Assembly (NCBI GenBank): GCA_029266525.1
Contig: JAQSWQ010000009.1
Span: forward strand, 1 to 64,000
DNA length: 64,000 bases
Direction: 5' to 3'
Origin: Microvirga sp.
GTDB lineage: Bacteria > Pseudomonadota > Alphaproteobacteria > Rhizobiales > Beijerinckiaceae
In this document: positions 35,518 to 44,750 of the stretch, in pieces
Position numbering within the stretch: the stretch's first letter is position 1
Layout of the letters: each line of letters starts with the position of its first letter
Position numbers and translations under genes: made by a program
Notes under the pieces: model-generated
Databases searched by the model: none
What the model was told of the DNA's origin: nothing
The model's input: only the letters and a program-made list of their open reading frames with translations

Positions 35518-36108
35518 ATGCCGGGCCCTCTTCACACGCTCTATTTCATCCGCCACGGCGAGACCGATTGGAACGCCGAGGCGCGCCTGCAGGGGCAGCG
35601 CGACATTCCGCTCAACGATTTCGGCCGCGTCCAGGCCGAGGAGGCCGGCCGGCGGCTGCGCGGCCTCGTCCCGTCTTTCGAGGACCTCGCCTATGTCGCG
35701 AGCCCTCTCTCCCGCACCCGCGAGACCATGGAACTGATGCGGGACTCGATCGGCCTGCATCGGACCTCCTACCGGACGGAAGACCGCCTGCGCGAGCTTT
35801 CCTTCGGCGTGTGGGAGGGCCTGACCTGGAAGGAGGTGCGCCAGCGCGATCCCCGCGGCGCCAAAGCGCGCGACATCGACAAATGGGGTTTCGTGCCGCC
35901 GAACGGCGAAAGCTACGGCATGCTGGCCGACCGGGTCGCGCCGTTTCTCGACGAGATCACCCGGGACACGGTGGTGGTCTCGCATGGCGGCGTTGCCCGC
36001 GTGCTTCTTGCCATCCTCGGCCACGCGCCGCCGGACGCGGCGCCCCGGATCGACATCTGGCAGGGTCGCGTGCTGGTCTTTGAGCGTAGCGGCCATCGCT
36101 GGGCGTGA
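35518..36108 (+). CDS. Histidine phosphatase (phosphoglycerate mutase-like)
   Basis: A 196-residue histidine-phosphatase-superfamily protein. The phospho-acceptor His is in 'YFIRHGETDWN', the second Arg in 'VASPLSRTRETMELM', and the second His in 'TVVVSHGGVARVLL'. The acid is probably the Glu in 'RELSFGVWEGLTW'. ATG 35518 has GGAG upstream; GTG 35437 overlapping the fabI stop is an alternative. It may be a phosphatase rather than a true mutase. aroC usually follows closely in relatives, but here a 4-kb synthetase gene intervenes. Confidence 0.9.
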   Translation: MPGPLHTLYFIRHGETDWNAEARLQGQRDIPLNDFGRVQAEEAGRRLRGLVPSFEDLAYVASPLSRTRETMELMRDSIGLHRTSYRTEDRLRELSFGVWEGLTWKEVRQRDPRGAKARDIDKWGFVPPNGESYGMLADRVAPFLDEITRDTVVVSHGGVARVLLAILGHAPPDAAPRIDIWQGRVLVFERSGHRWA

Positions 36109-36197
36109 GCGGCCCGCCTAACCCCGGCGCCGATATGCCCCGCGAGGCTGCATTCACCGCCTGTTCACGCCCTTACCCGACATGCTAAAAACCTAGT

Positions 36198-36222
36198 CAC
36201 CCGGGCGGCTCGCGCCCGGGTG
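36198..36222. terminator. Perfect 10-bp GC-rich hairpin
   Basis: CACCCGGGCG (36198-36207) pairs exactly with CGCCCGGGTG (36213-36222) around GCTCG. It lies 90 bp after the histidine phosphatase stop and 140 bp before the NRPS-like start. It could end the fabI transcript or structure the NRPS leader. No U-tract follows. Confidence 0.6.
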
Positions 36223-36362
36223 CAGGTGCCGTTCGGCCGGCGCAATTCCGGGAACGGCGGCACGGGGGAAGCCATAAAGAGGGATCGCGGCAGGTTCCGC
36301 AGCGATCCGTGCGTCCGCACGGCGGCCAGGCCGGCCATGAGCCCTGCGGGGCGGAGCGTTGG

Positions 36363-39300
36363 ATGAACAGGCCTGCCGAGAGCACGCGTTTCCGGGTCGA
36401 GACCGCCCAAGAGGCCGCGATCCTGCGGGGCGAAGCGCGCGACGATTTCCTTCGCGACGAGGTCCTGGCGGATCTTTTCGTCGCGAGCGCGCGCGCCCGG
36501 CCGGACCATCCCGCGCTGATCTTCGGCGCCGAGCGTCACAGCTATGCCGAGGTCGATGCCCGCACCGACGCGATGGCGCGCGGCCTTTCGCGACGCGGCA
36601 TCGGGCCTGGCGACGTCGTCGGCCTGTGGATGTGCCGGGGCGCCGAGCTCTTGATGGCCCAGATCGCGGTCACGAAGGCCGGCGCCGCCTGGCTGCCCTT
36701 CGACGCCGACGCGCCGATGGAGCGCATCGCGGTCTGCCTTGCCGATGCCGAGGCGAAGGGCCTTCTTACGAGCGAGGCGCTCGTACCCAGGACCGATGTG
36801 CCGTGCGAGGTCCTCACCCCGGAGCGGTTGGTCGACCCGGCGGATACGACCGGGGTCGATTCCAAGGCGCGCGGCCTCACGCCCGAGCATCCGGCCTATC
36901 TCATTTACACCTCGGGCTCGACCGGGGTCCCGAAGGGCATCGTCGTTTCCCACCGCAACATCTGCCACTTCCTGCGCTCGGGGAACGCGCTCTACGGCTT
37001 CAGCGCCGCCGACGTCGTGTTCCAGGGCGCCTCTGTCGCCTTCGATCTCTCGATGGAGGAGATCTGGATCCCCTACATGGTCGGCGCGACCCTTTTCGTC
37101 GCAAGCCCGGCCATGATCGGCGACGCCGAGAAACTGCCCGAGATCCTGATCGAAGGCGGCGTCACGGTGCTCGATACGGTGCCGACGCTGCTCGGCCTTC
37201 TCACGCGCGACATTCCCTCGGTACGACTCATCCTGCTCGGCGGCGAGGCGCTGCCGCCGCCGCTCGTCCAGCGCTGGGCGAAGCCCGGCCGGCGCCTCTT
37301 CAACACCTATGGCCCGACCGAGGCGACGGTGGTCGCGACCGCGGCGGAGATCCGGCCGGGCGAGCCCGTCACCATCGGCCGGCCGATTCCCAACTACAGC
37401 GCCTACATCGTCGACGAGAACCTGAACCTCCTGCCGCCTGGCATCCAGGGCGAGCTACTGATCGGCGGCCCGGGCGTCGCGAAGGGCTATCTGAAGCGCC
37501 CGGAGCTCACGGCGGAGAAGTTCATCGCCAATCCGTTCCCATCGGATGGGCGCGATCCGATCCTCTACCGGTCCGGCGACGCGGTGAGCCTCGACGAATG
37601 GGGCAACATTGCCTTCCATGGCCGCATCGACGACCAGGTCAAGATCCGCGGCTTCCGGGTCGAACTCGGCGAGATCGAGACGAAGCTCGTCCACCTTCCC
37701 GGCATCGCCCAGGCCGCGGTGGTGCTGCGCCAGGACGAGGGCATGGACCGCCTCGTCGCCTTTCTCGTGCTCGAGGCGGGGGTCGCCCTCGACCGCGCGA
37801 CGCTGCGGGCGGACCTGCGCGACGAGCTCCCTCCCTACATGATTCCGAGCCATTTCGAGATCATGGAGGCCCTCCCCCGCCTCTCCTCCGGCAAGGTCGA
37901 CCGCAAATCCCTGAAGCTGGCGGACCTCGCGGTGGGCGACGCGCCCGGCGAGCAGGAGGATCCGCTGAACGAGACCGAAGCCGCGCTCCTCGTCGCGGCA
38001 AAGCGCGTCTTCGGCAACCAGGCGATCCCGTTCGGCGCGGACTTCTTCACCGATCTCGGCGGCCATTCGCTGCTCGCCGCCCGCTTCGTCTCCTTCGTGC
38101 GCGAGATCCCGGTGCTGGCCTCAATCACGCTCCAGGACGTCTATGCCAGGCGCACACTGCGCGCGATAGCGGACGATCTCATCGAGAAGACCGGCGGGGC
38201 GGGTGCGACGGCGGTCATCCGCGATCTCTCCTTCCAGCCGCCGCCGCTGATGCGGCGCTTCCTGTGCGGCCTCGCGCAGGCCTGCGCCCTGCCGGTGATC
38301 CTCACGCTCAACACCGCGCAGTGGCTCGGCATCTTCGTGACCTATCTGCTGCTGGCGGGCGAGGGCCTCGGCTTCTGGGCGCAGATGGCGGCGCTGCTTG
38401 GCGTATACGTCCTCATCAACGCGGTAACCGCCTCGCTCGCGATCGCGCTCAAGTGGGTGGTGCTCGGGCGGACCAGGCCGGGGCGCTACCCGCTCTGGGG
38501 CGTGTATTACTTCCGATGGTGGTTCGCGAAGCGGCTCGAGCCGCTCGTTCACATCAAGTGGCTGCAGGGCTCGCCGATGATCCGGCGCTACCTGCGGCTG
38601 ATGGGCGCGAGGGTCGGGGGCGACGTGATCATCGCCGACATCGACGCCGGCGCCGCCGACCTCGTCACCATTGGGCGCGGCAGCACTATCGGCTCGAAGA
38701 CCAAGATCGCCAATGTCGAGGTGATCGGCAACGAGATGGTGATCGGCGAGGTCTTCATCGGGGCCGACGTGTATATCGGCACCTCCTGCACGATCGGGCA
38801 CGACGTGCGCATCGAGCACCACGCCGAGCTCGCCGACCTCACGGCGATTCCCGAAGGCACGGTCATCGGCGAGGCCGAGAAGTGGGACGGATCGCCTGGC
38901 GTCAAGATGGGGATGGTCGACGTGGCCGCGCTGCCGGACTTCGCCGAGGCGACGCCGCGCCGGCGGGCGCTCTTCGACGTCTTCTACGCAACCGCGCTCG
39001 CGCTCATCCCGCCGGTGAGCCTCCTGCCGATCTTTCCGGCCTTCTACATCTTCGACCAGATCGACGATGTCATCTCCGAGTTCCTGGAGGTCAGCTATCT
39101 CTGGTACCTGCCGGTGCTTGCCTGGCCGACGGCGCTGTTCATGATCTTCGCAACGGTGATGATCATCGCCGCGACGCGCTGGCTCGTGCTGCCGAAGGTC
39201 CGCACCGGCACCTATTCGATCTTCAGCGGCTTCTACATGCGCAAATGGGTGGTGGCGCTGGCGACCGAGGTCACGCTCGAGACGCTGACCTCGCTCTACG

Positions 39301-40403
39301 CCACCGTCTACATGCGAGCCTGGTACCGGATCATGGGAGCGACCATCGGCAAAGGCGCCGAGATCTCGACGAACCTCGCCGGCCGCTACGACCTCACAGA
39401 GATCGGAGCCAAGAACTTCATCGCCGACGAGGTGGTGTTCGGCGACGAGGACGTGCGCCGGGGCTGGATGCATCTCGAGCCGGTCAAGACCGAGGACCGG
39501 GTGTTCGTCGGCAACGACGCCGTGGTGCCGCCGGGAGGAATCATTCCCGAGGGCGCCCTTATCGGCATCAAGTCGAAGCCGCCGGCGAACGAGCTCATGG
39601 CGCCGGGGGACACCTGGTTCGGCTCGCCGGCGATCAAGCTGCCGACTCGCCAGCGCGTCGACATCGGCGCGACCTGGACCTACGAGCCGAGCCTCCTCAA
39701 GAAGATCTGGCGCGGCGTGTTCGAGGCACTCCACACGTCGTTCCCGTCGATGCTGTTCATCGTCTTCGCGATCCTGTCGATCGACCACTTCTTCCTGCCG
39801 GCGGTGCAGGAGCGCAATTGGCCGATGCTGGCCGCAAGCTTTGTCGCCGCGAGCATCGTGATCCCGATCCTGCAGACCCTGATCGTGGTCGCGATCAAAT
39901 GGCTCACCATGGGGGTGTACAAGCCCATCATGAAGCCGATGTGGTCATGGTGGGCGATGCGCACCGAGGCGGTCGCGGTGCTCTATTGGGGATTGGGCGG
40001 CAAGGTGCTGCTCGAGCATCTTCAGGGCACGCCGTTCCTGCCCTGGTTCCTGCGCCTCCTCGGCTCGAAGTTTGGCAAGGGCGTGTGCATGCACACGACC
40101 GACATCACCGAGTTCGATTGCGTCAGGGTCGGGGACTACTGCACCATCAACGCGCTCGCCGCGCTCCAGACCCACCTCTACGAGGACCGGGTCATGAAGG
40201 TCGGCCGCGTGCATCTGGGCCGAGGGGTGTTCGTCGGCGCGAACGCCACGGTGCTCTATGACACGCACATCGGCGACTACGCGCGCCTGCGCCCGCTCAC
40301 CGTGGTCATGAAGGGCGAGAACATACCGGCGAACTCCGAATGGGAGGGCGCCCCTGCGGTGCCGGTGGTGCACAAGGCCGAGGAGATCAAGGCGGCGGCA
40401 TAG
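36363..40403 (+). CDS. Pls-like single-module NRPS with membrane/beta-helix terminal domain
   Basis: A 1346-residue synthetase. The adenylation domain (about 30-520) has A3 '[11 protein letters not shown]' (182-192), A5 'NTYGPTE' (314-320), A7 'YRSGD' and A10 K511. The thiolation domain carries the phosphopantetheine Ser S569 (LGGHSL). There is no condensation or thioesterase domain. The remaining ~750 residues match the NRPS terminal domain TIGR02353: three blocks of transmembrane helices, each next to left-handed beta-helix hexapeptide repeats (near 800-870, 1000-1080, 1230-1320). This is the layout of epsilon-poly-lysine synthetase Pls. Hand alignment gives a specificity code D-L-E-T-L-G-T-V-V-K, whose acidic third position fits a cationic amino acid. 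It sits between the histidine phosphatase and aroC genes. ATG 36363 follows GGCGGAG. Confidence 0.88.
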   Translation: MNRPAESTRFRVETAQEAAILRGEARDDFLRDEVLADLFVASARARPDHPALIFGAERHSYAEVDARTDAMARGLSRRGIGPGDVVGLWMCRGAELLMAQIAVTKAGAAWLPFDADAPMERIAVCLADAEAKGLLTSEALVPRTDVPCEVLTPERLVDPADTTGVDSKARGLTPEHPAYLIYTSGSTGVPKGIVVSHRNICHFLRSGNALYGFSAADVVFQGASVAFDLSMEEIWIPYMVGATLFVASPAMIGDAEKLPEILIEGGVTVLDTVPTLLGLLTRDIPSVRLILLGGEALPPPLVQRWAKPGRRLFNTYGPTEATVVATAAEIRPGEPVTIGRPIPNYSAYIVDENLNLLPPGIQGELLIGGPGVAKGYLKRPELTAEKFIANPFPSDGRDPILYRSGDAVSLDEWGNIAFHGRIDDQVKIRGFRVELGEIETKLVHLPGIAQAAVVLRQDEGMDRLVAFLVLEAGVALDRATLRADLRDELPPYMIPSHFEIMEALPRLSSGKVDRKSLKLADLAVGDAPGEQEDPLNETEAALLVAAKRVFGNQAIPFGADFFTDLGGHSLLAARFVSFVREIPVLASITLQDVYARRTLRAIADDLIEKTGGAGATAVIRDLSFQPPPLMRRFLCGLAQACALPVILTLNTAQWLGIFVTYLLLAGEGLGFWAQMAALLGVYVLINAVTASLAIALKWVVLGRTRPGRYPLWGVYYFRWWFAKRLEPLVHIKWLQGSPMIRRYLRLMGARVGGDVIIADIDAGAADLVTIGRGSTIGSKTKIANVEVIGNEMVIGEVFIGADVYIGTSCTIGHDVRIEHHAELADLTAIPEGTVIGEAEKWDGSPGVKMGMVDVAALPDFAEATPRRRALFDVFYATALALIPPVSLLPIFPAFYIFDQIDDVISEFLEVSYLWYLPVLAWPTALFMIFATVMIIAATRWLVLPKVRTGTYSIFSGFYMRKWVVALATEVTLETLTSLYATVYMRAWYRIMGATIGKGAEISTNLAGRYDLTEIGAKNFIADEVVFGDEDVRRGWMHLEPVKTEDRVFVGNDAVVPPGGIIPEGALIGIKSKPPANELMAPGDTWFGSPAIKLPTRQRVDIGATWTYEPSLLKKIWRGVFEALHTSFPSMLFIVFAILSIDHFFLPAVQERNWPMLAASFVAASIVIPILQTLIVVAIKWLTMGVYKPIMKPMWSWWAMRTEAVAVLYWGLGGKVLLEHLQGTPFLPWFLRLLGSKFGKGVCMHTTDITEFDCVRVGDYCTINALAALQTHLYEDRVMKVGRVHLGRGVFVGANATVLYDTHIGDYARLRPLTVVMKGENIPANSEWEGAPAVPVVHKAEEIKAAA

Positions 40404-40449
40404 GCGGCGCGAAGGTGACACGGCCCCGCTTCGGCCCTACATCCCCGCC

Positions 40450-41568
40450 ATGTCCCACAACACATTCGGCCATCTCTTCCGCGTGACGACCTTCGGCGAG
40501 AGCCATGGGCCGGCGCTCGGCTGCGTGGTCGACGGCTGCCCGCCGATGATCCCGCTGGAGACGGCGGAGATCCAGGCCGAGCTCGACAAGCGAAAGCCCG
40601 GCCAGTCGCGCTTCACGACGCAGCGGCGTGAGCCGGACGAGGTCAAGATCCTGTCGGGCGTGTTCCCGGACGAGCGCACCGGCCGGCAGGTCACGACCGG
40701 CACGCCGATCACGCTCCTGATCGACAACGTCGATCAGCGCTCGAAGGATTATTCGGAGATCAAGGACAAGTACCGGCCTGGCCACGCCGACTACACCTAC
40801 GACGTCAAGTACGGTCTTCGCGACTACCGCGGCGGCGGGCGCTCCTCCGCCCGCGAGACCGCAGCGCGCGTCGCCGCCGGTGCGATCGCGCGGAAGGTCT
40901 TGCCGGACGTAACCATCCGCGGAGCGCTGGTGCAGATGGGTCCGCACGCGATCGACCGGGAGAATTGGGACTGGGACGAGGTTCAAAGGAACTCGTTCTT
41001 CTGTCCCGACGCCGAAGCTGCCGCGTTCTACGAAGGCTATCTTGACGAGCTCCGAAAGGAGGGCTCGTCGATCGGCGCTATCATCGAGATTGTCGCGGAG
41101 GGCGTGCCGCCGGGGCTCGGCGCGCCGGTCTACGGCAAGCTCGATGCGGAGCTCGCGGGCGCGCTCATGTCGATCAATGCGGTGAAGGGCGTCGAGATCG
41201 GCGACGGCTTCGCGACCGCGGCGCTGCGCGGCGAGGACAATGCCGACGAGATGCGCCCGGGCAATCAGGGCGCTCCCGTCTTCCTGTCGAACCACGCCGG
41301 CGGCATGCTCGGCGGCATCTCGACGGGCCAGCCGATCGTGTGCCGTTTCGCCGTCAAGCCGACCTCGTCCATCCTTGCTCCCCGCGCCACGGTGACGCGA
41401 TACAACGAGGCGACCGAAATCGTCACCAAGGGCCGCCACGACCCCTGCGTCGGCATCCGCGCCGTGCCGGTCGGCGAGGCCGTGGTCGCCTGCGTCATCG
41501 CGGACCAGTTCCTGCGTCACCGCGCTCAGGTCGGAGAGGGCGTCACCTGGCCTTTCGAGAAGCGCTGA
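40450..41568 (+). CDS. aroC: Chorismate synthase
   Basis: A 372-residue FMN-dependent enzyme converting EPSP to chorismate, the last step of the shikimate pathway. All three PROSITE-type regions are present: '[17 protein letters not shown]' at the N-terminus, '[20 protein letters not shown]' centrally and '[17 protein letters not shown]' near the C-terminus. '[15 protein letters not shown]' is also conserved. It starts 46 bp after the NRPS-like gene and shares one base with the ribB start (TGATG). Confidence 0.97.
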   Translation: MSHNTFGHLFRVTTFGESHGPALGCVVDGCPPMIPLETAEIQAELDKRKPGQSRFTTQRREPDEVKILSGVFPDERTGRQVTTGTPITLLIDNVDQRSKDYSEIKDKYRPGHADYTYDVKYGLRDYRGGGRSSARETAARVAAGAIARKVLPDVTIRGALVQMGPHAIDRENWDWDEVQRNSFFCPDAEAAAFYEGYLDELRKEGSSIGAIIEIVAEGVPPGLGAPVYGKLDAELAGALMSINAVKGVEIGDGFATAALRGEDNADEMRPGNQGAPVFLSNHAGGMLGGISTGQPIVCRFAVKPTSSILAPRATVTRYNEATEIVTKGRHDPCVGIRAVPVGEAVVACVIADQFLRHRAQVGEGVTWPFEKR

Positions 41569-42683
41569 TGCCGGACACCGTCACCGAAGCCGTCGAAGCC
41601 TTCGCCCATGGCGAGATCGTCGTCGTCACCGACGACGACGACCGCGAGAACGAGGGCGATCTCATCGTCGCGGCCTCGCTCTGCACGCCGGAGAAGATGG
41701 CCTTCATCATCCGGCACACCTGCGGCATCGTCTGCGCGCCGCTGTCACAGGAAGAGGCGAAGCGGCTGCGCCTGGACCCGATGGTCGCCTCGAACGATGC
41801 TCCCCTCGGCACGGCCTTCACGGTGTCGGTCGATGTGCGCCATGGGCTGACGACCGGCATCTCGGCAGAGCAGCGATCGAATACTGTCCGCGCGCTCGCC
41901 AACCACAACATGGGCGCGACCGACTTCGCCCGTCCCGGCCACGTCTTCCCGCTGATCGCGAAGGACGGCGGCGTCCTCATGCGCTCAGGCCACACCGAGG
42001 CTGCGATCGATCTTTGCCGGCTCGCCGGCCTGCCGCCGGTCGCGGCGATCTGCGAGCTCGCCAACGACGACGGCACCGTCATGAAGGGCGAGCAGATCGC
42101 CGCCTTCGCGGCGAAGCACAAGCTCAAGCGCATCTCGGTCGCCGACCTCATTGCCTACCGTCAGGCGCGGGAGAAACTGGTCGAGCGGCTTGGCACCTTC
42201 CCGGTGCGCACCGAGTTCGGCGAGCTCACCGGCTACGCCTATTCGACCCCGTTCGACCCGGTGCAGCATTTCGCCTTCGTGCACGGGCGCATCGGCGACG
42301 GGCGCAACATCGCGGTCCGTCTGCATCGCGCCAACGTCGTCGCGGACGTCCTGGAAGGCGGCAGGACCATCCATGCCTCCTTGCGCCGCTTTGCCAAGGA
42401 GGGGCGCGGCGTGCTGGTGTATCTGCGCGACGGCACCTCGGGCGTGCCCCTCACGACCTACGCCGACCAGGACACCGGCGCCGAGGCTGCGCGGGTCCGG
42501 CAATGGCGCGAGGTCGGCCTTGGAGCGCAGATCCTGCGCGACCTCGGCGTCAATTCGATCCGCAACATCGCCGCGGGCTCGCGCTCCTATGTCGGCCTTT
42601 CGGGCTTCGGCATCGAGCTTCTCGGGCAGGAGCCGGTCGACCTGCCGGAGGCCACATCGGAGAGTGGCGCCCGCGACGCGTGA
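41568..42683 (+). CDS. ribB: 3,4-dihydroxy-2-butanone 4-phosphate synthase with degenerate GCH II domain
   Basis: A 371-residue RibBA-like fusion. The N-terminal DHBP synthase (1-205) is complete: 'VVTDDDDRENEGDLIVAA', 'APLGTAFTVSVDVRHGLTTGISA', 'RPGHVFPLIAKDGGVLMRSGHTEAA' and 'TVMKG'. It makes the four-carbon unit of riboflavin. The C-terminal half (206-371) follows the RibA fold but lacks the three zinc-binding Cys and the 'GDxFGSxRCDCG' motif (the region reads 'LHRANVVADVLEGGRTIHASL'), so GTP cyclohydrolase II activity is not expected. A separate ribA should exist. It overlaps aroC by one base. Confidence 0.92.
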   Translation: MPDTVTEAVEAFAHGEIVVVTDDDDRENEGDLIVAASLCTPEKMAFIIRHTCGIVCAPLSQEEAKRLRLDPMVASNDAPLGTAFTVSVDVRHGLTTGISAEQRSNTVRALANHNMGATDFARPGHVFPLIAKDGGVLMRSGHTEAAIDLCRLAGLPPVAAICELANDDGTVMKGEQIAAFAAKHKLKRISVADLIAYRQAREKLVERLGTFPVRTEFGELTGYAYSTPFDPVQHFAFVHGRIGDGRNIAVRLHRANVVADVLEGGRTIHASLRRFAKEGRGVLVYLRDGTSGVPLTTYADQDTGAEAARVRQWREVGLGAQILRDLGVNSIRNIAAGSRSYVGLSGFGIELLGQEPVDLPEATSESGARDA

Positions 42684-42751
42684 AGCTTCACCCGCCGCGC
42701 CGAAGGGCTGTCGGTGCAGCGGACCGGCCCCGGGCGTCCTCGCCGACCGGG

Positions 42752-44035
42752 TCAGATCGGCTCGACGCCGCACCACTCAGCCACGAACAAGGCCATGGCC
42801 GTGGTGACGCGCCTCACCGATCCGAGGCTGACGCATTCGTCGAAGCCGTGGATATTTTTCGAGATCGGCCCATAGCACAGCGCCGGAACGCGGTCGTAGA
42901 GCGCGTAAACGCGAGTATCGAGATAGCCCGCCGTCATGAAGCTCTGGAGCTCGCTGCCGGTCGCGGCGCGATGCGCCTCCGCCAGCACCCGCTCGGCCCC
43001 GGAGCCCGGCTCGAGCACGTAGCCCTCGGCGAAGAAGCCGTTGAAGGCGACCCGCGGCGGGTTATTCGAGAGGAACCGGTCCTCGCGAGCGAAGGAGGCG
43101 ACGGCCACCTCGATCTCGCGCGCAGCCTCGGCGGCGGCGACACCGGGATAGATCGCGATGCGGCAGTCCATCCGGCACCAGGCCGGCACCGAGGATGCCC
43201 AATCCCCGCCCTCGATCCGCCCGACGTTCAGATTGATCGGGTGCGGATCGCCCTCGAAATGGGGGTAGGCGCTGCGGCGCTCGTTCCACTCGGTCTCGAG
43301 GCGCCGCAGCGCGCCGACGATGCGGTAGGCGGCATCGATGGCGTTCGCGCCCGCACCCATCTCGCGCACATGGACCGGATGGCCCCTCACTTCGATCTGG
43401 AACCACAGCACGCCGGTGTTGGCGCGCACAAGCTTCTCCTCCTCGGGCTCCGGGATCAGGACGGCGTCGGCGCGGTAGCCGCGCAGATGCGTCATCAGCG
43501 CGCCGTTGCCGGTCGACTCTTCCTCGACGACCGACTGCAGGTAGACCGTGGCGGCCGGTTGCAGGCGGATGCGGCGGAGCGCGTCGAGCGCGAAGAAGTT
43601 GGCTGCCGCGCCGGCCTTCATGTCGGCCGCGCCCCGCCCGAGCATCCAGTCCCCCCGGACCACCGGCTCGAAGGGACGCGTCGCCCACATGTCGGCGGGG
43701 CCCGCCGGCACGACGTCGACATGGTGCTGCAGAATGAGCGAGCGGCCCTTCTCCTCGCGCGGACGGTGGATGCCGACGACGATCGGCGCCTGTGAGTGCT
43801 CGTCGGAGAACTTCGAGCCACCGGGGTGCCGCTCGATCGCCTCGCGGTCCATCGCGAAGCGCTCCATCGCAAAGCCGCGCGCTTTGAGCTCCCGGAAGAC
43901 GAAGTCCTGGATGGCGTGCTCCTCGCCGCGCAGTGAGGGGAAGCGCACCAACGCTTGCGTGAAGGCTACCTGCTCGGGGAAGCCGGCCTCGACCGAGGCG
44001 ACGATATCTTGACGAAGCGCGGGATCGAGCGGCAT
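42752..44035 (-). CDS. M20 family amidohydrolase (ArgE/DapE/ACY1-like)
   Basis: A 427-residue di-zinc amidase. The metal and catalytic positions are visible: 'LILQHHVDVVPAG' (His, Asp), 'LGRGAADMKAGAAANFFALDAL' (bridging Asp), 'VEEESTGNGALM' (general-base Glu pair) and a C-terminal His in 'SKNIHGFDECV'. 'VRGHPVHVREMGAGANAIDAA' belongs to the dimerisation lid. ATG 44035 follows AAGGAG. It is the last gene of a run with a molybdenum hydroxylase, so it may cut an amide made from a hydroxylated N-heterocycle (inference). Confidence 0.9.
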   Translation of the reverse strand: MPLDPALRQDIVASVEAGFPEQVAFTQALVRFPSLRGEEHAIQDFVFRELKARGFAMERFAMDREAIERHPGGSKFSDEHSQAPIVVGIHRPREEKGRSLILQHHVDVVPAGPADMWATRPFEPVVRGDWMLGRGAADMKAGAAANFFALDALRRIRLQPAATVYLQSVVEEESTGNGALMTHLRGYRADAVLIPEPEEEKLVRANTGVLWFQIEVRGHPVHVREMGAGANAIDAAYRIVGALRRLETEWNERRSAYPHFEGDPHPINLNVGRIEGGDWASSVPAWCRMDCRIAIYPGVAAAEAAREIEVAVASFAREDRFLSNNPPRVAFNGFFAEGYVLEPGSGAERVLAEAHRAATGSELQSFMTAGYLDTRVYALYDRVPALCYGPISKNIHGFDECVSLGSVRRVTTAMALFVAEWCGVEPI

Positions 44036-44054
44036 GGGGCTCCTTGGGCGTGGC

Positions 44055-44750
44055 TCACGCGAAGCCGGCGCGCGAGCGCGCCGCGCCGGAAGCATCGGCG
44101 GTGAGGAGGGCAATGAGGCGCCGCGCCAAGTCCGGCGCTGCGGCGCGGGTCGTCACGGCGGCGGTGTAGACGGTCGCGAGCTCGCAGCCGGGGGGCAGGT
44201 GGCCGACGGCGGTCACGCCCTGCGTATGGAGGATTTCCGTCAGCTGCGTGCAGCCGATCGGTCGCGCGCCTGTGGCGGCGGCAAGTTCCCGCATGGCGGT
44301 TGCGCCGTTTGGGAAGGTCCTGAGGCGCTCGGCGACATCGTCGGCGATGCCGAGGCTGTCGAGCACTCTGGCGAAATGGATGCCTGCCGTTGCCTGTTCA
44401 GGATCCGGGAAATAGATCGCGTCCGCCGCGAGAAGTGCGGTCGCGAGCTCGGCTGCGGTCGCGATCGGCGGCGCCATATCGCCGGCGCGCACGGCGACGC
44501 CGGTGTGCACCACGCCGAGGCCGCCTGAGGAGTCCGCGAGCACGAGCCCCTCGCGGGTGAGCTCCTCGATCAGCGCCGAAGTCAGGATGAGGAGGTCCGC
44601 CGGCGCGCCGGCCCGCAGCTTCGCGGCCATGGCGCCGACCGCGCCGAACTCGCCTTCGATCATGGAGCCGGTCTCGGCCTCGAATTCGGGCGCGAGCGCA
44701 CTCACGAGCCCCTGCGCCGCGCCGCCGCTGAGGATCCGGACCGTGCTCAC
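44055..44750 (-). CDS. ModA-like substrate-binding protein lacking a signal peptide
   Basis: A 231-residue periplasmic-binding-protein fold of the molybdate-binding (PBP type 2) family: 'GGAAQGLVSALAPEFEAETG', 'GAVGAMAAKLRAGAPADLLIL' and 'GLGVVHTGVAVRAGD' match ModA-type proteins. The start MSTVRILSGG leads directly into the first strand, with no export signal, so it should stay in the cytosol. The start overlaps the stop of the molybdenum hydroxylase large subunit (ATGA). No ABC permease or ATPase genes are nearby. Confidence 0.85.
   Translation of the reverse strand: MSTVRILSGGAAQGLVSALAPEFEAETGSMIEGEFGAVGAMAAKLRAGAPADLLILTSALIEELTREGLVLADSSGGLGVVHTGVAVRAGDMAPPIATAAELATALLAADAIYFPDPEQATAGIHFARVLDSLGIADDVAERLRTFPNGATAMRELAAATGARPIGCTQLTEILHTQGVTAVGHLPPGCELATVYTAAVTTRAAAPDLARRLIALLTADASGAARSRAGFA

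Noticed and set aside
38121-39788. A 555-residue open frame antisense to the NRPS-like gene
   Set aside because: It is a GC-driven antisense shadow with His/Asp/Arg-rich composition and no domain or ribosome site.
36359-40261. A second very long open frame on the same strand as the NRPS-like gene
   Set aside because: It is offset by one frame inside the NRPS gene, has a composition dominated by Arg, Gly and Pro and no recognisable domain. The NRPS frame has complete A and T motifs.
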